Part shown: positions 7,602 through 17,411 of the stretch, piece by piece
How positions within the stretch are numbered: the stretch's first letter is position 1
How the letters are laid out: every line of letters begins with the position of its first letter
DNA from: an uncultured Parafilimonas sp.
GTDB taxonomy: Bacteria > Bacteroidota > Bacteroidia > Chitinophagales > Chitinophagaceae
Assembly (NCBI GenBank): GCA_903882935.1
Contig: CAIRZB010000023.1
Location: 1 to 56,415, forward strand
DNA: 56,415 bases
Direction of reading: 5' to 3'
Program-made: the position numbers and the translations under genes
Notes under the pieces: generated by a model
Databases searched by the model: none
The model's input: the letters and a program-made list of their open reading frames with translations, nothing else
Told to the model about the DNA's origin: nothing

Positions 7602-10600
7602 TTAATTTGTTTGCTGTGGTGCAACACTGTGAAATGGTTCTGGCAGGCGCAACATAGCATTTGTGTTTGTATCCGGCAACGGCATGGCAAACTCAATGGT
7701 AACGGTATGTTCCACACCGTCGTTATTAAGTGTAACAGATCCGTCGTTTTGCAATAGCCCGTCCACGGTTACTGTCATGGCCGAAAGGTTGTTTTTTTGC
7801 AAAACGGTTATATGGTAAACCGTATCCATGTACCGGTAATTCATTTTAAAGCTTTCCCACTCTTTTGGTATACATGGTTTAAACCGCAACTTCCAGGCTT
7901 CCTTTTGCATGCCTAGCACCCACTCGGTAATAAGCTGGTACATCCACCCCGCCGAACCTGTGTACCAGGTCCACCCGCCGCGCCCTGTATGGGGCTTAAC
8001 GCCATAAACATCGCCAGCCATTACGTATGGCTCAGTTTTATATATGGCTATTTCTTCTGCCGTGTTGCCGTGGTTAACAGGGTTTATCAATTTTAGCAAC
8101 TCGTAAGTTGTTGCCGCATTGCCTGTTTTGGCAAAGGCCATAACACACCAAATAGCCGCGTGGGTATATTGGCCTCCGTTTTCCCTTACGCCTGGCAAAT
8201 AGCCCTTTATATAACCGGGCTCCAGTGCAGAGGTATTAAAAGGCGGGTCAAGCAATTGTATAATACCGGCGTCTCTTTTAACCAAATGCCTATCTAACGA
8301 AGCTAGCGCGGATTTACTGCGCTCCACATCCCCCGCGCCGGAGATAACCGACCAGCTTTGTGAGATAGAATCAATGCTGCATTCGGCATTGTTGCTGGAA
8401 CCGAGAGGCGTGCCGTCGTCAAAAAAGGCCCGCAGGTACCATTCCCCATCCCACGCGTTTTTATGAATTTTTTGCTTAAGGTCGGCAGCTTGGTGGCGGC
8501 ATTGAGCGGCAAAGGCACTGTCGTTTTTACTATCGGCCACTAAAGCAAAATTTATCAGCACGTCGTACAAGAAAAAAGCTAGCCAAACGCTTTCGCCCTT
8601 GCCTTCTTTGCCCACCAGGTTCATGCCGTCGTTCCAGTCGCCCGCGCCCATCAAAGGCAGACCATGTACGCCAAACCGAAGGCCGTGTAGCACTGCCCGT
8701 TTTGCATGTTCATATAAGCTTGCAGTTTGTTCCAACGTATTTGGCAGGTCGTAGTACGATTCTTCGTTGCTGTTCACTGGCCGGCCTTCCAAAAACGTTA
8801 TCTGCTCTTCCATTATACCGGCATCGCTGGTAACGGCTAAATACCGGGCCAGGGCAAAAGGCAGCCACAAGAAATCATCCGAGCAATGGGTGCGTACCCC
8901 GCGCCCCTGCGGCGGGTGCCACCAATGTTGGCCGTCACCCTCGGTAAACTGGCGGCTGGCGGTTAGCAGTATTTGTTTACGGGTAAGGTAGGGTTGCACG
9001 TGTACCAGCGCCAGCACATCTTGCAATTGGTCCCTAAGGCCAAAAGCTCCCCCACTTTGGTAAAAACCTGAACGGCCCCATAGCCTGCATGAAATTACCT
9101 GGTAAAGTAGCCAGCCGTTTGCTAAAAAGTTGAGGGCCCGGTCGGGCGTTTCAACCTGAACGGTGCCTAGCGTAGCCGACCAAAAGCTATGTATTTTTTG
9201 ACGGGCAGCCGCAGCACTGCCGCTACCCCTGAATTTTTTTACCAGTTGTCTACCAACCAACGTATCCTTTGCGGCACCCATTTTGAAGATAAGTTCTTTC
9301 TCCGCACCGTCATCTAAGTCAATAAAAAGCTGGATGGCCGTGCATGGGTCGTACCCTGCGCCGCACCTGTTAGAAAGTTTAAGCCGTTTTAAGGCATCGG
9401 GGTTGGCAAGGGTACCGTTGCGGCCAATAAACTCTGTGCGGTCTGTTGTAAAGGCTTTTATGCCGTCGTCGGCGTCAAAAAAGGCAATATGGCTGCCAAA
9501 TTCGCTGCTATAGGCGTTTCTGGAATATAATGCGCCTGTTTCTCCGTCATTGTCGGTAACTACATGCATCTGCGTTTTGGATCGCATATCCCCCAACACC
9601 CACTCTGCGTAGCCGGTAACGGAGAGGCGGCGTTGCCTGCCGGAACGGTTGCGTATTTTTATGGCCGTAAACTTAATGCTGTCTTCAATATCCACATACA
9701 CCGTGGTTTCGCTGGCAATACCGGTTTCGCTGTGTTCAAAAACGGTGTAGCCAAATCCGTGTCGGGTTATATACGGGGTTTTGCCACGTTTAGGAAAGGG
9801 CATGGGCGACCAAAAATAGCCGCTGCGTTCATCGCGTATGTAATACGCTTCGCCGCCACTATCGGTAACTGGGTCGTTGCCCCAGGGAGTTAGCCTAAAT
9901 TCATGGGCATTCTCGCCCCACGTATATGCCGACCCACTTTCGGATATCACCGTGCCAAAATTTGGGTTGGCAATAACGTTTACCCAAGGCGCGGGTGTGG
10001 TTTTTTGGTTGGATGTTGTGATAATATATTCCTTCCCGTCTTGTGTAAAACCGCCGAACCCATTGAAAAAGGCGAGGTCCGCATGCCGGAATTCAAACTC
10101 TGCCGCGTTCGGGTTATAAACCGTTGTTGGGTTTAGGTATGCAACGGCACCTTTGGCAGTAATACGCCTGCTTACTTGGTCAACCAGGCTTCCCTTTGCG
10201 TCGGATATAATCACACGGGCCACCGTTTGTAACAATACACGGTCCTCGGGCGATATTTGGTCAATAGGGCGTACAAATATGCCGCCTCGGTTATTGTTAC
10301 CCGAGGTAAAGCCTGCTGCCATAAAACGTTGAATTTGTTCTTGCAGCACCTGCCGGTAACCCGTGTGGTCATCGTTCCAAATAACCAAATCAACAAGCAG
10401 CCCCTTTAAGTGCCAATAGGCATGTGCCTGCACCATTTGTTTTACCAAAGCAATATTTTCGGCGTCGCCTATTTGCAGCAGTACAACGGGGATGTCGCCC
10501 GAAATGGAATAGCTCCACAAAGATGACTGCCCGCGGTTGTTTCTGGCAATGATGGACTGGTTTGCGCGTAATTCGGGGTTCATATAGATTACCGAAGCTG

Positions 10601-13600
10601 CCAGCATGCCATATAACTGCGCATCGGCTTCGGATGCGTTAATTTGGCGCAGTACCACTTGGCTGTGTGTCCAAGCCAACTCAAATGCCCTGTCGCGCAA
10701 ATGCCGGTCTTGGTATTTGTTCAGCAAGTCTTGGCAAATTTCGCGGGTGGGTGCCATGCCCATTATCATGTCAATGGTGGCTGTTTCGTCTTCATCAATT
10801 AGCATGGTGTACCTTATTGCCACAATGGGGTCTAAAACAGGGCCGGCTGAACCAGATAGAGGCCCCGCAGTGGTCATTGCAGCGGGATTGGCGGTGGTGT
10901 TGGACCGGCCGATAAATTTATCCCGGTCGGTTTCGTATGAATCCTGTTTGGTTGGTACCCCGTTTACACTTACCAAGTGCAGCATAAAGGGTGGCTGTTC
11001 GGCTTTTGTTCTCGCGCGGCGTGAACATATGATGGCGTGCTGTTTTGCAATAATTTCAGTTTGCACAAACAACTTGTTGAAGGCAGGGTGCGCCGCGTCA
11101 TCTTCCTGGGGCGATATTACCACCTCCGCGTAACTGGTTACCTCCATCCGCCTTTTTTTACCTGAGCGGTTGGTTAGTTTTAAACGCCTAATTTCTATGT
11201 CGTCCTCCGGCGAAACGATGATCTCGGTATGCGTCTCAATATCATTGTCGCGCCTACGAAACTCTGCACGGCCTTGCGAAAAAACGGCCTCGTAATTTTT
11301 GGGCTGTCTTAACGTTGGCTGGTAGGCGGTTGACCAAAATTCGCCGGTGTCTAAGTCGCGTATATAACAAAAAGCCCCCCAGTTGTCGCAGGTTCCGTCT
11401 TCGCGCCAGCGGGTAACCGCTGTGTTTTGCCATCTGCTGTACCCGCCACCGGCATTGGTAACCATAACATGGTATTTGCCATTGGATAGTAATTGAACTT
11501 CAGGGGTAGTGGTATCGGGCGTTTTTATGACGCGCATTTCTGCTGCAGGTGATTCGGCTGGCATAGTGGTGCTTTCCGCAGGCGATGAATAAAAGCCGGT
11601 AGCCTTTGGTATTTGTTCCTGTAACAATAGCAGAGTCGCCTGAAACTGAGGTTCTGCATCAAATCGTTTTTGCATGGGCTTATTCAGCAGCAAATAGGCT
11701 AATGAAAGTAGGCCCATGCCCTGGTGGTGTACCATGTATGACTGTATAACTACGTTGCCTTGGCCCCTTGGTAACCTTGCCGGCGTATAATCGATAGATT
11801 CGAAAAAGCCGAAATCGTTCTCAAAGCCACCCGCACTTAATTTTTCAAGGTTGTTGCAGGCTGCCTCAGGGTCAATCATCAACGCCATTATGGTGGCATA
11901 GGGTGCAATTACAAGGTCATCACCCAAACCGCGCTTAAAGCCTAAGCCGGGCACGCCAAACGCCTTGTATTGGTAGTTAAGGTTAGCATCCACGGTGTTG
12001 TAACAGGATTCAGACACGCCCCAGGGTACATTGTTTTGCTTGCCAAATTCTATCTGGCGTTTAATTACTCCGCGGTTTGTTTGGTCAATCAACGTGTTTT
12101 CGTAGGTAGGCATCACCAAGTTGGGCATCAAGTACTCGAACATTGAGCCGCTCCATGACAGCAAAACCGGTGTTCCTGCCGCATTGGTAAGCCGCCGGCC
12201 GAGCGCAAACCAACTTTCTTGCGGTATTTTATCCTGCGCAATGGCTACAAAATAGCTCAGTCTGGCTTCGCTTGCCAGCAAATCGTAGTAGCTTGTGTCG
12301 CGCCGGTGTTCGTCCTCATTATAGCCAATGGCCAATAGATGCTGGGCATTGTCATACAAAAAATCGAACCGCATATCGTTGGCCAACTCACCACACTGGG
12401 CTGCCAACTCTAGCAGCGATGCTACTGTTTCTGCCGCCAACTGCACGCTTTGGTTGTATGCCTGGGTGAACACGAATAACCATTTATTGCACGCCTCTGT
12501 GTTCTGCTGGCCGTGTAAAACTGCCAGCTCATTGTCAACCGCAGGGTGCCTGTTTGCAAGTTCCCTTAGGGTCAGGTTGTTTGTAATGTTTTGCAAGGTG
12601 CTAAACTCAGTAGGCCATTGGGAAATAAACAACCAGGGTGCTACGTTTTTTATTTCGGCTAATGCAGTGGTTATGTGCGTGTTAAATGCATATCCCCACC
12701 AATTTTTTGTTTTTACGATGTTAATATCCTGGCCGTTAATAATAGCGTTGTGGCGTGTCAATAAGTTTTCAAGTTCCTGTTTTATATTGCCGGGTGTGCA
12801 GTTTGCTTGGTTTATGGCCGCAGTAAAGTCTTTTTCCAGTTGCTCAAACGCAACACTGTCATCCTCGGCAAACTCATTGGCGGCAACCCTTAGTGTGTCA
12901 AGCAGGCCAGTGAGTATTTTTTTGTCAATAATGGGTTGGTTAGGCAGCGTTTGCAGCCCCTGTTTAAGCGTTAGCAGGTGGCCTGCTAGGTTACCACTGT
13001 CAACCGTTGACACATATTTAGGGTGCAGCGTAGTAAGTGAAATGGTATCGTACCAGTTATAAAAATGGCCGTTTAAGCGCTCCAGTTTTTTCATGGCCTG
13101 TAAAGTGTTGCTGGTGCGGTAAGCCAACTGGGAGGTAGTGATATAGCCAAAATCGTGTGCTGTTAGGTTTGCCAACAGCGTTAAACCCATGTTGGTGGGG
13201 GAAGTGCGGTGCGCGGTTACAATAATGGGGTTGTTTTGGTGGTTATCAGGCGGAAGCCAATTGTCGCCCTGCCCCACAAAATACTCAAAAAAGCCCCAAG
13301 TTTTCCTAGCAAGCATTTGTAGGTAAACAAGTTGGTTGTCTCGTAGGTTATGTTTTTCGGGCAACAGTGGCCTACTGAGCCGCCAAACCACAAAAGGCGA
13401 GATTGCCCAACTGATAATGAACGATAGTGAAAACACTAGTGTAATAGGGGAGCAGTACACCATGTAAATAAGGGCTGCTGTAGCTACAAGCGGCGCAAAC
13501 CACATGGCTTTGTAAACAAACAGCAAATGGCTGTACCGCTTGCTTTTAACGGCAAAGCCTGAGGGGTTCCACTCCAGCATGTGCCTGTGGGTAACAATCA

Positions 13601-16379
13601 GCCGCCATGCGGTGCGTATGATTGCATCAAGGCTTATATACGCTTCATACGGCAGGCAAACCACAGTAAACAGTGCCCGCAATATGTTTCTTCCGGTAAT
13701 GTTGATTGAGTTTTCAATGTGAAATTTCATCAGTACATCCTCAGGCTTGTGCACGATGTCCCATGCCGAAATAAGCAGGGAGGGTACTATGATGATGGCG
13801 GGTACTATCAGGCCCCAAAACCATGCGGCATGTAGTACCGTCCACCCCATTAATAACAGGGCAGTAAGCGCAACGGGTACCAAACTGCGGCGCAGGTTAT
13901 CGAATATCTTCCAGCGCGAAAGTGCTGAAATGGAGTTTTTTTGTAATTTTCGGTTAGCGTTTGGCACAAAGGGTAAAAACCAGTTGCCTATCTGCCAGTC
14001 GCCCCTTATCCACCGGTGGCGGCGGCCCATGTCAAGGGCATAGCTGTATGGGTATTCCTCATACAGCTGCACATCGCTGGCAAAGGCACAGCGGGTGTAT
14101 GCCCCTTCTAATAGGTCGTGGCTCAAAATGCGGTTATCGGGGAACCGGTTGTCAAGCACTTTTTCAAAAATATCCACATCGTATATACCCTTGCCTATAA
14201 ACGAGCCTTCGTTAAAAAGATCCTGGTACACATCCGAAGTAACGCGGGTATAGGGGTCAATGCCTGCGTCGTTTTCGTGCATCCTTGCATAAAGCGATCT
14301 GGTGGCACCGTGCAGGCTTACTGCAATACGCGGCTGTATAATGCCATATCCCTCAACCACCCTTTTAAGCTTTTCGTCGTACAATGCCTTGTTAAGCGGG
14401 TGGGCCATCATGCCAGTAAGTTTCCATGCCGCTTCCCTAGGCAACTGTGTGTCCGCATCCAGCGTTATCACATATTTTACATTTGTAAATGCAGCACTGT
14501 CTCCCACCACTACGGCAAAACGGCCGGTGGCATGGCTGCGCAGCAGGTTGTTTAATTCTGTTAGCTTTCCTCTTTTTCGCTCGTACCCCATCCATATTTT
14601 TTCCTTCTCATTCCATTGCCTGGGGCGGTGGAACAAAAAAAACGTATCATGTGTTTGCCTGCCATACTTGCTGTTTAATGCTTCAATGCATTTTTTTACC
14701 GATTCAACCAATGGGTTATCTTCTGGCAAGGTTTCGGTATCTGCGTCTTTCAAGTCTGTAAGCAGCCCAAACACTAGGTTTTCGTCTCGGTTGGCAAGAA
14801 AGCGCACTTCCAGTTCGCCCACCAGTTCATTTGCCTGTTTTTCGTTTATAATTATGCAAGGCACCACAACAAGTGTTCTTGCATAGGTTGGGATATGTTT
14901 GGAAAAATCCATCCTTGGCAATTGCCCAGGTTTAACCAACAACGTGGCAACCCAGTTTGCCACCGCCAGGCCCAACTGGCTTGCACATAGCAGCGCAATA
15001 GCGGCAGTTGCAGCCAATAGCGAGTTATTGAGGCCTTCGGAGCTGGCTTTTTTAAATAGGCCGTAGGCAACAACAACGGTTATGAGCAACGAGCCGGATA
15101 TGTATAATTTTTTGTTGTTTTCGGCCAATAGCTCCAGCAATTTTTCTTTGGCGGTTAATGTAGCAGAGGCGGCTGTTTTGGTGGTTGCTTTGCCTTTACC
15201 GGTAAGGTAATAGCCTACGTGGGCTTTGCGGGCGTCTCCACTGTTTTGGGCAAAACTTTCTTTGGCAAGGTTTATGGCTATGCGCGCAATGTTGTTTTCT
15301 GACAGGTTTGATGTTTTGGCAATTGCTTCCACCGCATGGCGGTAACTGTCTCTGGTATAAAAGTCCATCTGCGGGTAAATGCCCCCAATATCCTCCCGCA
15401 GGGTTTGTTCAACAATGCTCATGGCCTCCACAAATTCCCGCCAATCCATTTTTGCTAAAAAGCGCAGGCTGTTTATGCTGTTGCTCATCGACACCTGGTC
15501 TGCCGCCTGTTTTTGGTTTTCAGCCAGCACCATGCTTGTTATGCTAAGGCCTTTGTCGGTAAGGTGCTGTTCAAGCCAGGTTAGCGCCATCGAAAGTTCT
15601 GAGCCTTTCCATTGCAGCCTACGGGTAAAAGGCGCCACAAACGCGGTTGCCACGGGCGGGTTTGACCGTGCCATGTCAGATATAACCAGCACTAGGTTTT
15701 TGGGGTCTTTTTCGGCTGCAGTTATAATTTTATCTGCCCAAAGGTTTGCGGTGCTTTCGTCAATCCGGTCTATGGCTATAACGGCGGCCACGCGGCGCAG
15801 GTTTTCCAATAAAGCCAGGCGCAACATAATAGGCACTGCCCAAAGTTCGCCGATGGTTAAATATTTTACTTTTTGGTAGGCGGTTATAAAGGCGGTAAGG
15901 CTGTCAATATCCACATGCCCGTCGCTATGCGATATTATTTCCAATGCAATATCGTATACCCGCGGCAGCCCGGCCGATGCGCCTTCTGCCAATTGGGGCA
16001 GGCCTTTACTATATTTTTTGGGGAGGTACCGCTTGCCGGTTTGCACCTGGTCCTCAATCAAATAATAATTATCCAGCAGCCATTCGCCTGCCGGGGAAAT
16101 ACGGCTTTTTTCTTTAACCGCATCGTGCAAAAGGCTGGTTACCTTTTGTAATACTTCTTCGTTATCAGATAGCCTATTAACCAACTGGTCTCGTGCATGG
16201 TCGATGCTAAGTTCATGTGATGCCGCCAAAAATTTTGCATACTGTTCCATTTGGTCTCTGGCGAAAAGCTCTGACCGCAAGGGTGGTTTTTCACCTGCAA
16301 ACTTTCGGGTGCTTTTTTTTTGAAAATACGCGCGCATGGTTTCAAAAAAATCATCTATTGTGTTGGCTGTTACCTTCAT
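7602..16379 (-). CDS. ndvB: Cyclic beta-1,2-glucan synthase (GT84 / glycoamylase-like / GH94), 2925 aa
   Basis: Giant membrane enzyme of the NdvB/CgsA family. In order: an N-terminal cytoplasmic part (about 1-420), two membrane helices (about 425-480), a GT84 glucosyltransferase with DADTQLP near residue 636 and HRWIRGDWQ near 790, a second membrane cluster (about 830-1005), a glycoamylase-like cyclisation domain (GH189 in recent classification) with MVHHQGMGLLSL near 1550, then two GH94-type beta-sandwich copies. Each copy carries a similar TNRSGKKRRMEVTSYAE / RNRSGRQRRLSVTGYAE segment. A C-terminal GH94 phosphorylase-like domain has GAGDWNDGMN near 2580. It should make periplasmic cyclic beta-1,2-glucans from UDP-glucose. 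No exporter (NdvA) gene is nearby. It diverges from an AraC/kinase/regulator set. Confidence 0.93.
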   Translation of the reverse strand: MKVTANTIDDFFETMRAYFQKKSTRKFAGEKPPLRSELFARDQMEQYAKFLAASHELSIDHARDQLVNRLSDNEEVLQKVTSLLHDAVKEKSRISPAGEWLLDNYYLIEDQVQTGKRYLPKKYSKGLPQLAEGASAGLPRVYDIALEIISHSDGHVDIDSLTAFITAYQKVKYLTIGELWAVPIMLRLALLENLRRVAAVIAIDRIDESTANLWADKIITAAEKDPKNLVLVISDMARSNPPVATAFVAPFTRRLQWKGSELSMALTWLEQHLTDKGLSITSMVLAENQKQAADQVSMSNSINSLRFLAKMDWREFVEAMSIVEQTLREDIGGIYPQMDFYTRDSYRHAVEAIAKTSNLSENNIARIAINLAKESFAQNSGDARKAHVGYYLTGKGKATTKTAASATLTAKEKLLELLAENNKKLYISGSLLITVVVAYGLFKKASSEGLNNSLLAATAAIALLCASQLGLAVANWVATLLVKPGQLPRMDFSKHIPTYARTLVVVPCIIINEKQANELVGELEVRFLANRDENLVFGLLTDLKDADTETLPEDNPLVESVKKCIEALNSKYGRQTHDTFFLFHRPRQWNEKEKIWMGYERKRGKLTELNNLLRSHATGRFAVVVGDSAAFTNVKYVITLDADTQLPREAAWKLTGMMAHPLNKALYDEKLKRVVEGYGIIQPRIAVSLHGATRSLYARMHENDAGIDPYTRVTSDVYQDLFNEGSFIGKGIYDVDIFEKVLDNRFPDNRILSHDLLEGAYTRCAFASDVQLYEEYPYSYALDMGRRHRWIRGDWQIGNWFLPFVPNANRKLQKNSISALSRWKIFDNLRRSLVPVALTALLLMGWTVLHAAWFWGLIVPAIIIVPSLLISAWDIVHKPEDVLMKFHIENSINITGRNILRALFTVVCLPYEAYISLDAIIRTAWRLIVTHRHMLEWNPSGFAVKSKRYSHLLFVYKAMWFAPLVATAALIYMVYCSPITLVFSLSFIISWAISPFVVWRLSRPLLPEKHNLRDNQLVYLQMLARKTWGFFEYFVGQGDNWLPPDNHQNNPIIVTAHRTSPTNMGLTLLANLTAHDFGYITTSQLAYRTSNTLQAMKKLERLNGHFYNWYDTISLTTLHPKYVSTVDSGNLAGHLLTLKQGLQTLPNQPIIDKKILTGLLDTLRVAANEFAEDDSVAFEQLEKDFTAAINQANCTPGNIKQELENLLTRHNAIINGQDINIVKTKNWWGYAFNTHITTALAEIKNVAPWLFISQWPTEFSTLQNITNNLTLRELANRHPAVDNELAVLHGQQNTEACNKWLFVFTQAYNQSVQLAAETVASLLELAAQCGELANDMRFDFLYDNAQHLLAIGYNEDEHRRDTSYYDLLASEARLSYFVAIAQDKIPQESWFALGRRLTNAAGTPVLLSWSGSMFEYLMPNLVMPTYENTLIDQTNRGVIKRQIEFGKQNNVPWGVSESCYNTVDANLNYQYKAFGVPGLGFKRGLGDDLVIAPYATIMALMIDPEAACNNLEKLSAGGFENDFGFFESIDYTPARLPRGQGNVVIQSYMVHHQGMGLLSLAYLLLNKPMQKRFDAEPQFQATLLLLQEQIPKATGFYSSPAESTTMPAESPAAEMRVIKTPDTTTPEVQLLSNGKYHVMVTNAGGGYSRWQNTAVTRWREDGTCDNWGAFCYIRDLDTGEFWSTAYQPTLRQPKNYEAVFSQGRAEFRRRDNDIETHTEIIVSPEDDIEIRRLKLTNRSGKKRRMEVTSYAEVVISPQEDDAAHPAFNKLFVQTEIIAKQHAIICSRRARTKAEQPPFMLHLVSVNGVPTKQDSYETDRDKFIGRSNTTANPAAMTTAGPLSGSAGPVLDPIVAIRYTMLIDEDETATIDMIMGMAPTREICQDLLNKYQDRHLRDRAFELAWTHSQVVLRQINASEADAQLYGMLAASVIYMNPELRANQSIIARNNRGQSSLWSYSISGDIPVVLLQIGDAENIALVKQMVQAHAYWHLKGLLVDLVIWNDDHTGYRQVLQEQIQRFMAAGFTSGNNNRGGIFVRPIDQISPEDRVLLQTVARVIISDAKGSLVDQVSRRITAKGAVAYLNPTTVYNPNAAEFEFRHADLAFFNGFGGFTQDGKEYIITTSNQKTTPAPWVNVIANPNFGTVISESGSAYTWGENAHEFRLTPWGNDPVTDSGGEAYYIRDERSGYFWSPMPFPKRGKTPYITRHGFGYTVFEHSETGIASETTVYVDIEDSIKFTAIKIRNRSGRQRRLSVTGYAEWVLGDMRSKTQMHVVTDNDGETGALYSRNAYSSEFGSHIAFFDADDGIKAFTTDRTEFIGRNGTLANPDALKRLKLSNRCGAGYDPCTAIQLFIDLDDGAEKELIFKMGAAKDTLVGRQLVKKFRGSGSAAAARQKIHSFWSATLGTVQVETPDRALNFLANGWLLYQVISCRLWGRSGFYQSGGAFGLRDQLQDVLALVHVQPYLTRKQILLTASRQFTEGDGQHWWHPPQGRGVRTHCSDDFLWLPFALARYLAVTSDAGIMEEQITFLEGRPVNSNEESYYDLPNTLEQTASLYEHAKRAVLHGLRFGVHGLPLMGAGDWNDGMNLVGKEGKGESVWLAFFLYDVLINFALVADSKNDSAFAAQCRHQAADLKQKIHKNAWDGEWYLRAFFDDGTPLGSSNNAECSIDSISQSWSVISGAGDVERSKSALASLDRHLVKRDAGIIQLLDPPFNTSALEPGYIKGYLPGVRENGGQYTHAAIWCVMAFAKTGNAATTYELLKLINPVNHGNTAEEIAIYKTEPYVMAGDVYGVKPHTGRGGWTWYTGSAGWMYQLITEWVLGMQKEAWKLRFKPCIPKEWESFKMNYRYMDTVYHITVLQKNNLSAMTVTVDGLLQNDGSVTLNNDGVEHTVTIEFAMPLPDTNTNAMLRLPEPFHSVAPQQTN

Positions 16380-16633
16380 CTTGCAAGTGTGTTAATAATA
16401 GGTTATACAAAAGGCTGCAGGGCAGCAACAAATGGTGCGTGTTTAATGCATACTGCAAACAAGAAGCCAAAAAAAATTAACGGAATACCAAACAAGAAAA
16501 AAGCAGGTGCCAAACAGCTTTGTATTGTTGCTAACGTACAGTTTTGTGTTAAAGGGGCGCGGCAAAAAGTAAAATGCCGGTTAACTGCACCATAAGTTTT
16601 GTATGTATTGGCTTATTGCGTTGCCGTATGCCG

Positions 16634-16662
16634 CAAATGTATTGTTATTAAAACCATTGCAA
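16634..16662 (-). promoter_or_regulatory. Candidate promoter of the cyclic glucan synthase gene
   Basis: On the minus strand TTG (16662-16660), 18 nt and TACATTTG (16641-16634) fit the Bacteroidetes promoter pattern. The predicted leader is about 250 nt. I see no ORF in it. Confidence 0.5.
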
Positions 16663-16736
16663 GTAAGTATTATAGCTGAATTGGTATTGCGTTAACATTG
16701 GCTGATAGAATGAAGGCTTATTTTATTGAATGTGTG

Positions 16737-16767
16737 AATTGTGTAATTTATTTACACAATTGTGTAA
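16737..16767. promoter_or_regulatory. Array of three TTGTGTAA half-sites, candidate operator
   Basis: AATTGTGTAA (16737-16746) and TTACACAATT (16752-16761) form a perfect 10-bp inverted repeat with a 5-nt spacer. The second half-site is directly joined to a third (TTGTGTAA, 16760-16767), giving the 16-bp palindrome TTACACAATTGTGTAA at 16752-16767. It lies about 80 bp before the AraC start in the divergent 16380-16845 spacer. The most likely ligand is the AraC regulator or a partner of the downstream kinase. The rest of the spacer is AT-rich without other clear signals. Confidence 0.65.
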
Positions 16768-16845
16768 CACTTATTGTAATTAACGCCCACATCTTTGGGT
16801 GTAAATCCTTTTAAAATATTACGCTTGAAGTTGTACATTAAATAT

Positions 16846-17391
16846 ATGGTTAGTGCCCGTTGCAAACAGGCGGTGAAAGAAGAACTAAAAAAGCTTGGGC
16901 TGCATTACATATTGGTTGACCTTGGTGAGGTAGATATAATGGAAAATATTACCGCCGAACAGCGCGAGCAGTTGAAAGTGTTGCTGTTTAATGCTGGTTT
17001 TGAGTTGATGGATGATAAGCGTGCGATATTAATACAGCAGATAAAAAACATCATTATTGCGATGGTGCACCATGCAGATGAACCCGAAAAAACAAAGTTC
17101 TCTGTTTATCTAAGCAAAACACTAAACCACGATTATACCTACCTGTCAAATCTTTTTTCCGAAGTGCAGGGCACTACCATTGCGCAGTTTATTATATCGC
17201 ACAAAATTGAACGCATTAAGGAACTGATGATTTATGATGAGCTTAACATTACCGAAATAGCGTGGAAAATGAATTACAGCAGCGTTGCACATTTGTCTAA
17301 CCAGTTTAAAAAAGTAACTGGGCTAACACCATCGCATTTTAAAAAACTTAAGGACAATAAGCGCAGCCCGATTGAAGAGGTTGGAAACTGA
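16846..17391 (+). CDS. Short AraC-family transcriptional regulator
   Basis: 181 aa from MVSARCKQAV, the usual start of this Bacteroidetes family; the upstream in-frame codons are not conserved-looking. The C-terminal half is an AraC double helix-turn-helix: LSNLFSEVQGTTIAQFIISHKIERIKELM and LNITEIAWKMNYSSVAHLSNQFKKVTGLTPSHFKK. There is no sugar-binding cupin; the N-terminus is a small alpha/beta region (KKLGLHYILVDLGEVDI). Members are often found beside sensor kinases and may respond through protein contact. The kinase gene starts only 20 bp downstream, so the two are probably one operon. Confidence 0.88.
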   Translation: MVSARCKQAVKEELKKLGLHYILVDLGEVDIMENITAEQREQLKVLLFNAGFELMDDKRAILIQQIKNIIIAMVHHADEPEKTKFSVYLSKTLNHDYTYLSNLFSEVQGTTIAQFIISHKIERIKELMIYDELNITEIAWKMNYSSVAHLSNQFKKVTGLTPSHFKKLKDNKRSPIEEVGN

Positions 17392-17411
17392 AAACGGCAA
17401 AACTGAAGACT

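Noticed and set aside
12328-13062. 244-codon and other long plus-strand frames inside the glucan synthase gene
   Set aside because: They are antisense shadows of a clearly coding minus-strand gene with intact enzyme motifs.
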